NCBI RefSeq assembly: GCF_030817415.1
Contig: NZ_JAUSZI010000002.1
Location: forward strand, 3,906,001 to 3,970,000
Direction of reading: 5' to 3'
Length of the DNA: 64,000 nucleotides
Source of the DNA: Streptomyces umbrinus
GTDB lineage: Bacteria; Actinomycetota; Actinomycetes; Streptomycetales; Streptomycetaceae
The notes under the pieces were generated by a model. It was given only the letters and a program-made list of their open reading frames with translations. It had not been told where the DNA came from and searched no databases. Every line of letters starts with the position of its first letter. The first letter of the stretch is position 1. The translations under genes and the position numbers were made by a program. Positions 16,964-25,909 of the stretch are shown in pieces.

Positions 16964-19045
16964 TCAGACCGCCCGGTACGCCTCCGTCAGTTTCGCCACC
17001 GCCTGCCCGTAGCGGCGGGTCAGCAGCAGGTGATCGGCGTCGGCGAAGGGCTTCGCGCTCGCCGCCGTGATCGTCTGCCCCATCTTCTGCTGGACGAGCA
17101 GCCGCGCCTTGGTGACGATCGCGCGCCCGGCGGTCTCGGACCCGGCCTTCTCGGCCACGGCGGCCGCGACGGCGAGTGCCTTCAGGGCGCTGGTGCCACC
17201 GCCCGGCACGGAGGTCAGCGTGGTCAGCCCCCATCCGTAGGGGAACTGCGGATCGTACGAGGAGTCGCCGACGTTGATCGGCAGCTGGGCCTCCGTCTTC
17301 GGCCAGGTGAGCGGGAGCTGACCGGTGAAGGCCCGCTTCCCATACAGCACGTCCGCGACGCCGTCGCCCTCGGTGCCCGGCAGCCAGGACGCGACCAGCG
17401 CGTCGATGCCGCCGAGCTGGTCGCCGACGAGCTGCGGCCGCCCGGAGACGATCAGCACCGCGCACTTCATGGCGCCGCACACCTTGTCCACGGCGGCCCG
17501 GTCGGCGGCGGAGAGCACCAGGTCGTTGCCGTTGCCGACATCGCCGACGCCCTCGGCGTACGGGGTCTCGCCGACGACCACGACACCCACGTCATGGCCG
17601 TCCGTCGGCGCCGACGCGTCCTTGGAGTACGTGACCACGCTCCCGGTCTTCCGCATGCCCTCCAGAATCGTCGTCCCGTCGGTGATCTTCCCGGAGGAGC
17701 CCTGCCAGGTGATGGTCCAGCCGCCGGTCTGGTTGCCGATGTCGTCGGCGTTGGAGCCGGCGACGTACACCTTCTGCGACTTCTTCAGCGGCAGCACGCC
17801 GCCCGCGTTCTTCAGCAGGACCTGGGACTCGGCGGCCGCCTCGCGGGCCACGGCCCGGTGCTTCGCCGAGCCGATCGCCGAGGCACCGCTCGTGTCGGCG
17901 TACGGCTTCTCGAAGAGCCCCAGCTTGAACTTCTGCGTGAGGATGCGGGACACGGCGTCGTCGATCCGCTTCCCGGAGATCCGGCCGGCGGTCACCTCGT
18001 CCGACAGCGTCCTGTGGAAGTCCTTGTACGCGTACGGGACCATGATCATGTCGAGGCCCGCGTTGACCGACGTACGGACGTCGCTCGCGTAGTCGCCGGG
18101 GATCTGGTCGATGGCCTGCCAGTCGCTGATCACGAAGCCGTCGAAGCCCATGCGGTCCTTGAGCACACCGTTGATCATCACGGCGTCCGCGTGCATCTTC
18201 ACCGGGCCCTCGGAGTCGCCGAGGATGTCGAGCGAGGAGTACGAGGGCATGACCGTGCCGACGCCCCGGTCCACGGCGTCCTGGTAGGGCGCGAGGTGAA
18301 CGGCTTCGAGCTCCCGCCGGGTGACCTTGGTGATGCCCTGGTCGATGGTGTACGTGCCGGTCGTGGACGAGCCGTACTCCGTGCCGCCGTCGCCGACGAA
18401 GTGCTTGGCGGTGGCGAGGACCTTGTCGTTCCTCTTCAAGTCCTTGCCACTGGGCGCTCCTTGGAGGCCCTGGATGACGGTCTCCATGGACTCGACGAGC
18501 GCCGGGTCCTCACCGAACGACTCGTAGGTCCGCCCCCAGCGCTCGTCGCGCGTGACGCACAGGCAGGGCGCGAAGTCCCACGGGATGCCGGTGGCTCGGA
18601 CCTCGGCGGCGGTCACCTTCCCCGTCTCGTAGGCGACTTGGGGATCGCGCGTCGCACCGATGCCGATGTTGTGCGGCATGATCGTGGCGCCGACGAGGTT
18701 GTTGTGGCCGTGCACCGCGTCCACGCCGTAGATGAGCGGGATCTGGAACCGCGGCCGCCGGCCGTCTCGTACGCGACGGTGACGGGCTCCTCGATGGGAG
18801 CGGAACCGGTGGTGGCGACCGTGATCTTCACGGCGGCGGAGCGGCCCTCCTCGACGGGGTACACGGCGGCGTCGGTGACGACGTTGGCGCGCAGCGCCTG
18901 GTCGGCCTTGCCGTACAACTCCACGCCGTCCATGGCGAATCGGTCCTCGGCGCCGACCGGGAGCGTGAGCGCGTCCCCCCACATCCCGGTGAGGCCGAGG
19001 ACCTGGTCGAGGCCTCCGACGGGGGGCTGGTAGTCCGTGCGGTAG
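16964..19045 (-). pseudogene. Glycoside hydrolase family 3 gene, truncated and internally deleted
   Basis: Remnant of a secreted beta-glucosidase/glucan exo-hydrolase. From 18750 down to 16964 the frame is intact: IPLIYGVDAVHGHNNLVGAT, KHFVGDGGTEYG, FVISDWQAID (catalytic Asp in SDW), VLLKNAGGVLPLKK, VGETPYAEGVGD and FPYGWGL. Between 19045 and about 18765 another frame encodes DYQPPVGGLDQVLGLTGMWG and a Calx-beta-like EEPVTVAYETAGG. The N-terminal part of the GH3 barrel is missing and the frame shifts at 18750-18765. The 5' end is cut off by the TnpB element. I read this as one gene (carbohydrate/Calx-beta region, then GH3) with an internal deletion and a lost start; it is unlikely to make full-length enzyme. 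Confidence 0.75.
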
Positions 19046-19047
19046 TT

Positions 19048-19078
19048 GAATCCTCCCCCTCGTAAACGAGGGGGATTC
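19048..19078 (-). other. Right-end stem-loop of the TnpB element, possible 3' end of guide RNA
   Basis: CCCCCTCG-TAAA-CGAGGGGG with outer GAAT/ATTC pairing, just past the tnpB stop codon. In this family such a hairpin is recognised by TnpA, and the transcript across the tnpB 3' end and right end acts as the omega RNA that guides TnpB. The RNA itself is inferred, not seen. Confidence 0.5.
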
Positions 19079-19083
19079 CTGGC

Positions 19084-20313
19084 TCAGGCCGCCTGGCGGA
19101 ACAGCGTCCCGCCAGGTCTTGCACCATCAGCACCAGCCGGGTGGAGACCAGCCCGGGCCAGCATCACGCGGGCGGAGTTCTTGTCTCTGGGCGAGACGGT
19201 TCCGCACGCGGCGCAGGCGTAGGTTCGTTCCGAAAGCGGTAGTGCGTGCTTGGTTCTCGCTCCGCACTGCGCGCAGTCCATCGTGGTGTGCGCGGGATGG
19301 ACCAGGTGCACGATCCTGCCGTGCTTGCGGGCCATTTCCAACAGGGCCTTCTTGGTGGCCCCGATGGCGGCATCGGCGGCCTTCCTCGCCATGGTCGACT
19401 TCGCGAGGAACTTCGGGCGGAAGTCCTCCACGGCGATGGCGTCGTGGTCGGCCACCACACGCTTGGCCCACTTGCGGCCGGTGTCCTGGCGTTGCCGGGA
19501 CACCTTCTTGTACGCCTTGGCCCGCAGCTTCTTCGCTTCGCGGTAGCTCTGGGAGGCCGCCTGCCCCTTGGCGGGTTTGCGGCGGGCCATCATGCGGTCG
19601 TACCGCGACAGCTTCGCCTGGGCCTTCTTCCCGTGCCGGGCGTGGGGGAGGTCGTGGGTGTCGCTGGTGGTGGTCGCGGTCTCCCTGACCCCCCAGTCGA
19701 TCCCGATCACCTGGCCGGTTTCGGGCAGCGGCTGGACTTCGGCCGGCACGACGAACGAGGCGTACCAGTGCCCGAGGCTGTCGCGGTACACACGCACCGA
19801 GGACGGCTCGGCGGGAAGGTCCCCCGACCACACGACCATCAGGGCGATGTTCCCGGCGAGGTGCAGACGGCCGTCCTTCAGCCGGAAGCCGCGCCTGGTG
19901 TAGTTCAGGCTCGGGTCAGCCTCACGCTTCTTCTTGTACCTCGGCATCCCGGCCCGGCGATGCTGCGGCAGACGTTCACGGATGTCCTTCTGCGCCTTCG
20001 CACGGGACTTGCCGAAGTCGCGGATGATCTGCTGCTGGGGAACCGATGAGCCCTCACGCAGCCACAGCGTCTTCGCGCGGGCCTCGGTCAGCATCGTGTC
20101 GAGCCGGGCCGGACCGCACGTCGCCTTGTCCGTGTCTTCGGCGCGGTTCTTGTTCCAGAGGTCGGTCTGCTTGGACTTGGCGACGGACTCGTTCCAGATC
20201 CACCGGCACCGGTCCCACTCCGCCACCAGTCCACGCTCGGCGGTCGACGACACACGCAGCCGGAACGTCCGCCGGGCATGCCCGGCGTCCCCGGCCCCCT
20301 TCACCACCGACAC
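19084..20313 (-). CDS. tnpB: TnpB, RNA-guided endonuclease of an IS605-type element
   Basis: 409 residues, TnpB/OrfB family. The start GTG 20313 was chosen because GGAGGGGGA lies eight nt upstream and the protein then reads VSVVKGAGDAGHARRTFRLR, typical for these proteins. The RuvC triad looks complete: Asp206 in VIGIDWGVRE, Glu296 in AIAVEDFRP, Asp377 in SPRDKNSAR. The zinc ribbon is intact: CAQC (347-350) and CAAC (367-370). A helical arginine/lysine-rich segment (RYDRMMARRKPAKGQ) lies between RuvC parts. The N-terminal WED-like region and OrfB core are full length. The intact catalytic residues suggest an active nuclease that would cut targets matching the flanking guide and help retain the element. 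Confidence 0.9.
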   Translation of the reverse strand: MSVVKGAGDAGHARRTFRLRVSSTAERGLVAEWDRCRWIWNESVAKSKQTDLWNKNRAEDTDKATCGPARLDTMLTEARAKTLWLREGSSVPQQQIIRDFGKSRAKAQKDIRERLPQHRRAGMPRYKKKREADPSLNYTRRGFRLKDGRLHLAGNIALMVVWSGDLPAEPSSVRVYRDSLGHWYASFVVPAEVQPLPETGQVIGIDWGVRETATTTSDTHDLPHARHGKKAQAKLSRYDRMMARRKPAKGQAASQSYREAKKLRAKAYKKVSRQRQDTGRKWAKRVVADHDAIAVEDFRPKFLAKSTMARKAADAAIGATKKALLEMARKHGRIVHLVHPAHTTMDCAQCGARTKHALPLSERTYACAACGTVSPRDKNSARVMLARAGLHPAGADGARPGGTLFRQAA

Positions 20314-20540
20314 GACATCCCCCTCCCACGCCCCCGCCCGATCGCCCCAGCTTCCATGAAGAGACCGTACGTGCGACATGCGCACACCCGTACCCCCACT
20401 ACGGCAAAGCCACCCCACCCAGCGAACACAGGCACACCCGTTCGCTTTTCGGCTCCGTCGGCGGCTTCGCGGGCGCTCCGCGCCCCAAAAGACCGGACAC
20501 GGCGACGCTCCGCGTCGCCATCACACGATGCGATTCCTCC

Positions 20541-20556
20541 CCGGCGTGAACGCCGG
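20541..20556 (-). other. Left-end stem-loop of the TnpB element
   Basis: CCGGCG, loop TGAA, CGCCGG, about 14 nt inside the left boundary, flanked by GATTCCTCC as at the right end. It is consistent with a subterminal hairpin of an IS200/IS605-type element. Confidence 0.5.
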
Positions 20557-20570
20557 AGCATCCTCGCAAG

Positions 20571-21784
20571 AATCAGGTGGAGTACCTCCAGACGTGCGCG
20601 ACCACGGGGTTCCCGTCGACTACGTCACCGCCCAGAACGAGCCGACCTGTTGCTCCGGCTACCCCTCCATGAGCTGGAACGGCTCGGGCCTCGCGTACTT
20701 CACCAAGAGCGAGCTGCTGCCCAAGCTGCAGGGCGCGGGCCTGTCCACGAAGGTGCTGGCGCACGACTGGAACTGGGACACGTACGACGCGTACGCCGCC
20801 CAGACCGTCGACGACGCGGCGGTGCGCTCGCACCCGAACTTCGGCGGGATCGCCTGGCACGGCTACGGGGGCGACGTCGCCAAGCAGACCACCGTGCACA
20901 ACCAGTATCCGCAGCTGGACGCCTTCGGTACCGAGCACTCGGGCGGCACCTGGATCGCCAACCAGCAGCGCGAGGACATGATGAACATCATCGACTACAC
21001 CCGTAACTGGGCGAAGTCGGTGACCAAGTGGTCGCTGGCCGTGGACCAGAACCGCGGCCCGCACAACGGCGGCTGCGGGACCTGCGACGGTCTGGTCACC
21101 GTGCACAACGGCGACTCCCGGCACGGCCAGGTCGACTACACGGTCGAGTACTACACGATGGGCCACCTGACGAAGTTCGTACGTCCCGGAGCCCAGCGCA
21201 TCGCCTCCACGGCGAGCTCGTCGGTGCCGAACGTGGCGTGGCGCAACACGGACGGTTCGAAGGCGCTGATCGCGTACAACGACGCGAGCGCGGCGAAGAC
21301 CGTGACGATCAACTGGGGCTCGCAGCACGCCACTTACTCGCTCCCCGGCAAGACGTCGGCGACCTTCACCTGGTCCGGAACCCAGTCGGGCGGCGGCGAG
21401 CAGGCGGGGTCGTTCGTGGGGCTCGCGGGCAAGTGCCTCGACGTGGCGGGCGGTTCGTCGGCCAACGGCACGGCGGTACAGCTCTACGACTGCAACGGCT
21501 CGGCCGCGCAGAACTGGACGGTCGCCGCGGACGGTTCGGTCCGTTCCCTCGGGAAGTGCCTCGACGTCACCGGCGCGTCCGTCGCCGACGGTGCGAAGGT
21601 CCAGCTCTACGACTGCAACGGCTCGGGCGCGCAACGCTGGTCGTACAACGCCTCGACCGGTGACCTCGTCAACACGGCCGCGAACAAGTGCCTGGACGTG
21701 AGCGACAACTCGTCCGCGAACGGGGCGCGGGCGCAGATCTGGTCGTGCACGGGGGCTGCCAACCAGAAGTGGCAGCTGGGGTAG
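20571..21784 (+). pseudogene. GH30 glycosidase with ricin-type lectin domain, 5' truncated
   Basis: C-terminal part of a secreted endo-glycanase, probably GH30 (beta-1,6-galactanase-like), fused to a ricin B lectin (CBM13). From about 20598: RDHGVPVDYVTAQNEPTCCS with acid/base Glu in QNEP, WHGYGGD, then nucleophile Glu in FGTEHSGG. A beta-sandwich follows (ALIAYNDASAAKTVTINWGS) and three lectin repeats (AGKCLDVAG, LGKCLDVTG, ANKCLDVSD, each with QLYDCNG-like blocks), ending KWQLG. The signal peptide and the first half of the barrel are gone, replaced by the TnpB element. VEYLQT at the edge is one base out of frame (about 20591-20597). No start codon or promoter is likely, so it is probably silent. 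Confidence 0.78.
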
Positions 21785-21833
21785 GGGGCCGCGGGACCTT
21801 TTCTCTCGGGGGCTCCGCCCCCGAACCCCCGCT

Positions 21834-21880
21834 CCTCAAACGCCGGAGGGGCTGATTTTCAGCCCGTCCGGCGTTTGAGG
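21834..21880. terminator. Terminator hairpin of a repeated Streptomyces family
   Basis: CCTCAAACGCCGGA (21834-21847) pairs with TCCGGCGTTTGAGG (21867-21880), and GGGCTGA/TCAGCCC continues the stem inside. It sits between the GH30 remnant and the convergent cimA gene. The motif GTCCGGCGTTTGAGGACGAG recurs near 61040. Confidence 0.65.
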
Positions 21881-21973
21881 ACGAGGCCGTTCAGGCCGAA
21901 GCGGGGGTCTGGGGGCGGCAGCCCCCAGGGACGGGACGGGTAGGGGCGGCGGGGGCGAGAAACCCTGGGGTGG

Positions 21974-23614
21974 CTACTCCGCCGGTTCCACGCCCGCGCG
22001 GAGCAGTCCGTACGTGTACGCGTCCTCCAGCGCCTGCCAAGACGCCGCGATCACGTTCTCGGCGACCCCCACCGTCGACCACTCCCCCGTGCCGTCGGAG
22101 GTGGAGATGAGGACCCGGGTCGTGGACTGGGTGCCGTGCTTGCCCTCCAGGATGCGGACCTTGTAGTCGACGAGCTCCAGCTTGGCGAGCTGGGGGTAGA
22201 TCCGCTCCAGGCCGACGCGCAGGGCGCGGTCCAGGGCGTTGACCGGGCCGTTGCCCTCGGCCGTGGCGACGATGCGCTCGCCCTTGGCGAAGAGCTTGAC
22301 CGTGGCCTCGTTGGCGTGGCTGCCGTCGGGGCGGTCCTCGACGATGGCGCGCCAGGACTCGACCTCGAAGTACTTGCGGGCCTTGCCCTCGATCTCCTCC
22401 CGGAGCATCAGCTCGAAGGAGGCGTCCGCGGCCTCGTACGTGTAGCCCCTGAGCTCGCGCGCCTTGACCCGCTCGACGACCCGGCCGATCAGCTCGCGGT
22501 CACCGCCCAGGTCCACCCCGAGCTCCTTGCCCTTGAGCTCGATCGAGGCCCGGCCGGCCATGTCCGAGACGAGCATCCGCATGGTGTTGCCGACCTGCTC
22601 GGGGTCGATGTGCTGGTAGAGGGCCGGGTCGACCTTGATGGCCGACGCGTGCAGGCCGCCCTTGTGGGCGAAGGCCGAGACACCTACGTACGGCTGGTGC
22701 GTGGACGGGGTCAGGTTCACGACCTCGGCGATCGCGTGCGAGATGCGGGTCATCTCGGACAGCGCGCCCTCGGGGAGGACCTTCATGCCGTACTTGAGCT
22801 CAAGCGCGGCGACCACGGGGAACAGGTTGGAGTTGCCGACGCGCTCGCCGTAGCCGTTCGCCGTGCACTGGACGTGGGTCGCGCCCGCGTCGACGGCGGC
22901 GAGGGTGTTGGCGACGGCGCAGCCGGTGTCGTCCTGGGCGTGGATGCCGAGGCGTGCGCCGGTGTCGGCCAGGACGGTGGCGACGACGGCCTGGACCTGG
23001 GCGGGCAGCATGCCGCCGTTGGTGTCGCACAGCACCACCACGTCGGCGCCGGCCTCCGAGGCGGCCCGGACGACCGCCTTCGCGTACTGCGGGTTCGCCC
23101 GGTAGCCGTCGAAGAAGTGCTCGCAGTCGACGAAGACGCGCCGGTCCTGGGAGCGGAGGTAGGAGACGGTGTCGCGGACCATCTCCAGGTTCTCTTCGAG
23201 GGTGGTGCGCAGCGCCAGTTCGACATGCCGGTCGTGGGACTTGGCGACGAGCGTGACGACGGGCGCGCCGGACTCGACGAGCGCCTTGACCTGCGGGTCC
23301 TCGCTCGCCTTGCCGCCCGCCCGGCGGGTGGCGCCGAAGGCCACGAGCTGGGCGTGCCTGAAGTCGATCTCCTCCTGGGCGCGGGCGAAGAACTCGGTGT
23401 CGCGCGGGTTGGCCCCCGGCCAGCCGCCCTCGATGAAGCCCACGCCGAAGTCGTCCAGGTGCCGTGCGATGGCCAGCTTGTCCGCGACGGTGAGGTTGAT
23501 GCCCTCTCGCTGCGCACCGTCGCGCAGCGTCGTGTCGAAGACGTGGAAGGCGTCGTCGACTCGGGAGGGGCCGCGACGGGAGGGGTCGCGATTCTCGTCG
23601 GTTGCGTCCGTCAT
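21974..23614 (-). CDS. cimA: (R)-citramalate synthase
   Basis: Condenses acetyl-CoA with pyruvate to citramalate, the first step of the threonine-independent isoleucine route. 546 residues, the size of CimA-type enzymes of the LeuA family. The HMGL-like TIM barrel starts HVFDTTLRDGAQREGINL (metal and substrate Arg-Asp), with VLCDTNGGMLPAQV, LGIHAQDDTGCAVAN (metal His) and TANGYGERVGNSNL. After the linker AFAHKGGLHASA comes a C-terminal LeuA regulatory domain (LVDYKVRILEGKHGTQSTTR). That length and GYGERVGN favour citramalate over isopropylmalate synthase. ATG 23614 has AGGAG nine nt upstream. A leader peptide and intrinsic terminator lie in the 5' leader, so attenuation by branched-chain amino-acid supply is likely. 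Confidence 0.88.
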   Translation of the reverse strand: MTDATDENRDPSRRGPSRVDDAFHVFDTTLRDGAQREGINLTVADKLAIARHLDDFGVGFIEGGWPGANPRDTEFFARAQEEIDFRHAQLVAFGATRRAGGKASEDPQVKALVESGAPVVTLVAKSHDRHVELALRTTLEENLEMVRDTVSYLRSQDRRVFVDCEHFFDGYRANPQYAKAVVRAASEAGADVVVLCDTNGGMLPAQVQAVVATVLADTGARLGIHAQDDTGCAVANTLAAVDAGATHVQCTANGYGERVGNSNLFPVVAALELKYGMKVLPEGALSEMTRISHAIAEVVNLTPSTHQPYVGVSAFAHKGGLHASAIKVDPALYQHIDPEQVGNTMRMLVSDMAGRASIELKGKELGVDLGGDRELIGRVVERVKARELRGYTYEAADASFELMLREEIEGKARKYFEVESWRAIVEDRPDGSHANEATVKLFAKGERIVATAEGNGPVNALDRALRVGLERIYPQLAKLELVDYKVRILEGKHGTQSTTRVLISTSDGTGEWSTVGVAENVIAASWQALEDAYTYGLLRAGVEPAE

Positions 23615-23716
23615 CTCTTGAGGCTCCTGTATCGGATTCGGTCTACCGGAATGACCGGCTCCACCGTCCATGGTCTCTCGCGCTCCGGTCCCGGCTGAAG
23701 GTGGGCCAGGAAACAG

Positions 23717-23742
23717 AAAAACCTCTCGCGGGTGCGAGAGGT
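23717..23742 (-). terminator. Attenuator terminator in the cimA leader
   Basis: On the minus strand, ACCTCTCGC-ACCC-GCGAGAGGT is followed by TTTTCTGTTT: a 9-bp intrinsic terminator with a U-tract, rare in this GC-rich window. It is about 105 nt upstream of the cimA start and downstream of a leader ORF, so it must be bypassed for cimA expression. Confidence 0.65.
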
Positions 23743-23772
23743 CTGCGCGCGGGTCAGGACGACGGTGGCCGC

Positions 23773-23790
23773 CCGTACGTGGTCGTACGG
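23773..23790 (-). promoter_or_regulatory. Upstream stem-loop in the cimA leader
   Basis: CCGTACG, 4-nt loop, CGTACGG lies between the leader ORF stop and the attenuator. It could serve as the pause or anti-terminator element. The alternative pairing was not computed. Confidence 0.35.
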
Positions 23791-23795
23791 TGCGG

Positions 23796-23846
23796 TCACT
23801 GCGGACCGGCGCGCCTGCTGCCAATAATCATGGCGAACGAGAGCAC
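23796..23846 (-). CDS. Leader peptide of cimA (Ile codons)
   Basis: 16-residue ORF VLSFAMIIGSRRAGPQ followed by TGA. It contains one Leu and two adjacent Ile codons just before the RNA hairpins. GTG 23846 is six nt after CAGACT (23858-23853), so the mRNA would be leaderless. The order of promoter, leader peptide with Ile-Ile, hairpin, U-tract terminator and isoleucine-pathway gene is the classic layout of ribosome-mediated attenuation. Confidence 0.5.
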   Translation of the reverse strand: MLSFAMIIGSRRAGPQ

Positions 23847-23852
23847 GGAGGC

Positions 23853-23858
23853 AGTCTG
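23853..23858 (-). promoter_or_regulatory. -10 element of the cimA leader transcript
   Basis: CAGACT on the minus strand, with GTGAGC 17 nt upstream as a weak -35. Transcription would start at the leader GTG codon and cross the attenuator before cimA. Confidence 0.4.
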
Positions 23859-23912
23859 GCACATACCGCCCCCGTGCTCACCGTCCGTCTCAGGATGCGA
23901 GCACTCGGTTGA

Positions 23913-25181
23913 TCACCGCAGGTGGCGTACGAACGTGTGCCGGCTGTCCCAGGTGTCGCCCGGCACCAGGTCGGCCGAGTAGGAGTCGAAGGCGACACTG
24001 CGGCCCTGCGCGTCGATCACCGGATCGGTCGCGGACTCGTCGTTCTTGCCCCCGGCGGTGTCGACGCTGGCGAGAGTGGTGGCGCCGGTGCGCAGGTCTC
24101 GTACGTACACACGCTGTGTGTGGTCGGGGTCCCCCGGGTCGGCCGAGCCGAAGGCGAGGTGGCGGTTGTCTGCGCTGAGCGCGCCGGACACGGTGGACGC
24201 GGCCGGGTCGGCGGCGTCGATCCGGCGGATCGATCCGGTCCTCAGGTCGCGGATGAACATGTTCTGGCCGTTGTTGGTGTCGTCCGGGGTGAGCCGGGAG
24301 TCGAGCGAGCGGAAGAGGACGTAACGGCCGTCGGCGCTGACACTCGGGTACTCCGACTGGGCATCCGGGACGACACCGTCCGGTGACCTGTCCGCCTGCC
24401 AGAGCTCGCCGCTGGGTACGTCGCGGACGTAGATGTCGCTCCAGTCCCCGCTCGTCGGGAACGGGACGAAGAACTGGTAGCCGACGCGCGTGCCGTCCGC
24501 ACTGATCGACAGGTTCGTGACCGATCGCCACCGCCCGGGATCGGGCGCCTGGCTGACCCTCACAGCAGTGCCTGTCCTGCGGTCGACGCGGTAGACCCGG
24601 GCGTGCTGGTCGTGCTCCGAGGAGCCCTCCGAACGGCTCGCGGCGAAGGCGACATAGCGGCCGTCCGCACTGATCGCGGGCTGACCTCCGGTGTCGTAGC
24701 CGGGTGCCTGCTTGTCATCGAGACGCTCGACGGCACCGGTGCGGAGGTCCTTCACATAGACGTGCGAGCGGCCACCGGTGTCTCCGGGCGCCAGGTTGGT
24801 CGCGGTCGAACTGAACGCCAGATAGCGGCCGTCGGCGCTCAGCGAGACGTGTTCGACATCCCCGTCGCCCTGACTTCCGTCGGCGGCGGTGCTGACCCTG
24901 CTGGTGACGCCGGTCCTGAGATCGCGCACGAAGGCGTCGGTCGCGCCGTTGGTGTCGCCGGCCACGAGGTTGGCGGCCTGCGAGCGGAAAGCCACATAGC
25001 GGCCGTTCGCACTCAGGCCGCTGACGCCCGATCCGCGGTCGCCGTCGGCCCCGTCCGGCGCCACGCTGACCTTCTCGGTGCCCGGAGCGGGCGGAGCGGC
25101 GGACGCGGTGGCCGGTAGTGCCACGCCGGTCAGTGCGGCGGCCAGGGCGGCGCAGAGCGCGAGTCTCCTTGCATTGGTCAT
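23913..25181 (-). CDS. Secreted TolB/PD40-type beta-propeller protein
   Basis: 422 residues. Signal peptide MTNARRLALCAALAAALTGV with cleavage near ASAAP. The rest is six or so repeats of the PD40/WD40-like pattern, e.g. LSADGRYLAFSSTATNL, ISADGRYVAFAAS, VSADGRYVLFRSLDS and SADNRHLAFGSAD, each with a strand such as VFVRDLRTG. It should fold as an extracellular beta-propeller. No enzyme residues were recognised; a binding or scaffold role is likely. ATG 25181 follows GGGGGAACC. It is upstream of, and on the same strand as, cimA, but cimA has its own promoter 55 nt beyond this stop codon. Confidence 0.75.
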   Translation of the reverse strand: MTNARRLALCAALAAALTGVALPATASAAPPAPGTEKVSVAPDGADGDRGSGVSGLSANGRYVAFRSQAANLVAGDTNGATDAFVRDLRTGVTSRVSTAADGSQGDGDVEHVSLSADGRYLAFSSTATNLAPGDTGGRSHVYVKDLRTGAVERLDDKQAPGYDTGGQPAISADGRYVAFAASRSEGSSEHDQHARVYRVDRRTGTAVRVSQAPDPGRWRSVTNLSISADGTRVGYQFFVPFPTSGDWSDIYVRDVPSGELWQADRSPDGVVPDAQSEYPSVSADGRYVLFRSLDSRLTPDDTNNGQNMFIRDLRTGSIRRIDAADPAASTVSGALSADNRHLAFGSADPGDPDHTQRVYVRDLRTGATTLASVDTAGGKNDESATDPVIDAQGRSVAFDSYSADLVPGDTWDSRHTFVRHLR

Positions 25182-25303
25182 GGTTCCCCCGTGTGTCCCG
25201 TTGGTCGCATCTCCCCCGGCCCGATGCCAGGGGCCCACAGGGATACAAGCTCACCACTGACACGGGGTCAATCAGTCGAATTGAGTACAACCTGGACGGG
25301 CAC

Positions 25304-25909
25304 TCAGGCGTCCGAGCGCGCCAGCGACTCGTCCAGGAACTCCCGTACGTGGCCGAGGATCTGCTCCCGGTCCGTGCCCCGCAGCCCGATCGCCACGTGG
25401 ATGGAGAAGCCGTCGAGGAGGGCCCTCAGCCGGGACGCGAAACGGTCCGGGTCCACCGGACGGAACTCCCCGCGCGACACGCCCTCCGCCAGCAGCGCCA
25501 CCAGGTCGCGGTGCCAGGCGCCCTCGATCGCGGCCTGTCGCTCGCGGGCGTCCTCGTCGGCGTTCTGCGAGCGGTTCCAGACCTCCAGCCAGAGGGTCCA
25601 GTGCGGGTCGCGATGGCCGTCGGGCACGTACAGGTCCACGTACGCGTCGAGACGCTCGCGCGCCGGGGCCGCCCGGGTGAGCAGCCGGCCGCGCTCCGCG
25701 CCGAGCCGCCCCTCGCTCCACTCCAGGGTGCGCAGCAGCAGCTCGTCCTTGGAGTGGAAGTAGTAGAGGAGGTGACCGCTGCTCATGCCCACCTCACGGC
25801 CGAGCGCCGCCATGGTGAGCTTCTCCAGACCGCTTTCGGCGATCATGTCCATCGCCACGGCGAGGACGTCCTCGCGGGGCGGGGCGGTGTTGCGCCGACG
25901 GGTCGTCAC
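25304..25909 (-). CDS. TetR/AcrR family transcriptional regulator
   Basis: 201 residues. The N-terminal helix-turn-helix is clear: EDVLAVAMDMIAESGLEKLT, MAALGREVGMSSGHLLYYFH, then SKDELLLRTLEW. A helical ligand domain follows, with WLEVWNRSQNADEDARERQA and FASRLRALLDGFSIHVAIGL, resembling BetI-type members. Its start overlaps the stop of the upstream unknown gene by four nt (ATGA), so both are translated from one message. The target is not evident; it may control the pair or the nearby nitrogen-salvage genes. Confidence 0.87.
   Translation of the reverse strand: MTTRRRNTAPPREDVLAVAMDMIAESGLEKLTMAALGREVGMSSGHLLYYFHSKDELLLRTLEWSEGRLGAERGRLLTRAAPARERLDAYVDLYVPDGHRDPHWTLWLEVWNRSQNADEDARERQAAIEGAWHRDLVALLAEGVSRGEFRPVDPDRFASRLRALLDGFSIHVAIGLRGTDREQILGHVREFLDESLARSDA

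Larger units (their letters stand above)
19046..20570 (-). mobile_element. IS200/IS605-like (IS1341-type) element with tnpB only
   Basis: About 1.5 kb. One gene (tnpB) on the minus strand sits between two end hairpins: right end CCCCCTCG/TAAA/CGAGGGGG (19055-19074), left end CCGGCG/TGAA/CGCCGG (20541-20556). The right end reads TTCAA on the minus strand (19046-19050), similar to IS608-type cleavage sites, and there are no terminal inverted repeats or target duplications, as expected. No tnpA is present, so mobility would need a helper. It separates the 5'-truncated GH3 and GH30 remnants. The boundaries are estimates within about 5 nt. Confidence 0.7.

Noticed and set aside
19084..20313. TnpB gene as a compact Cas12 effector
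   Set aside because: It lies within element ends of the IS605 type and has no CRISPR array or adaptation genes nearby.
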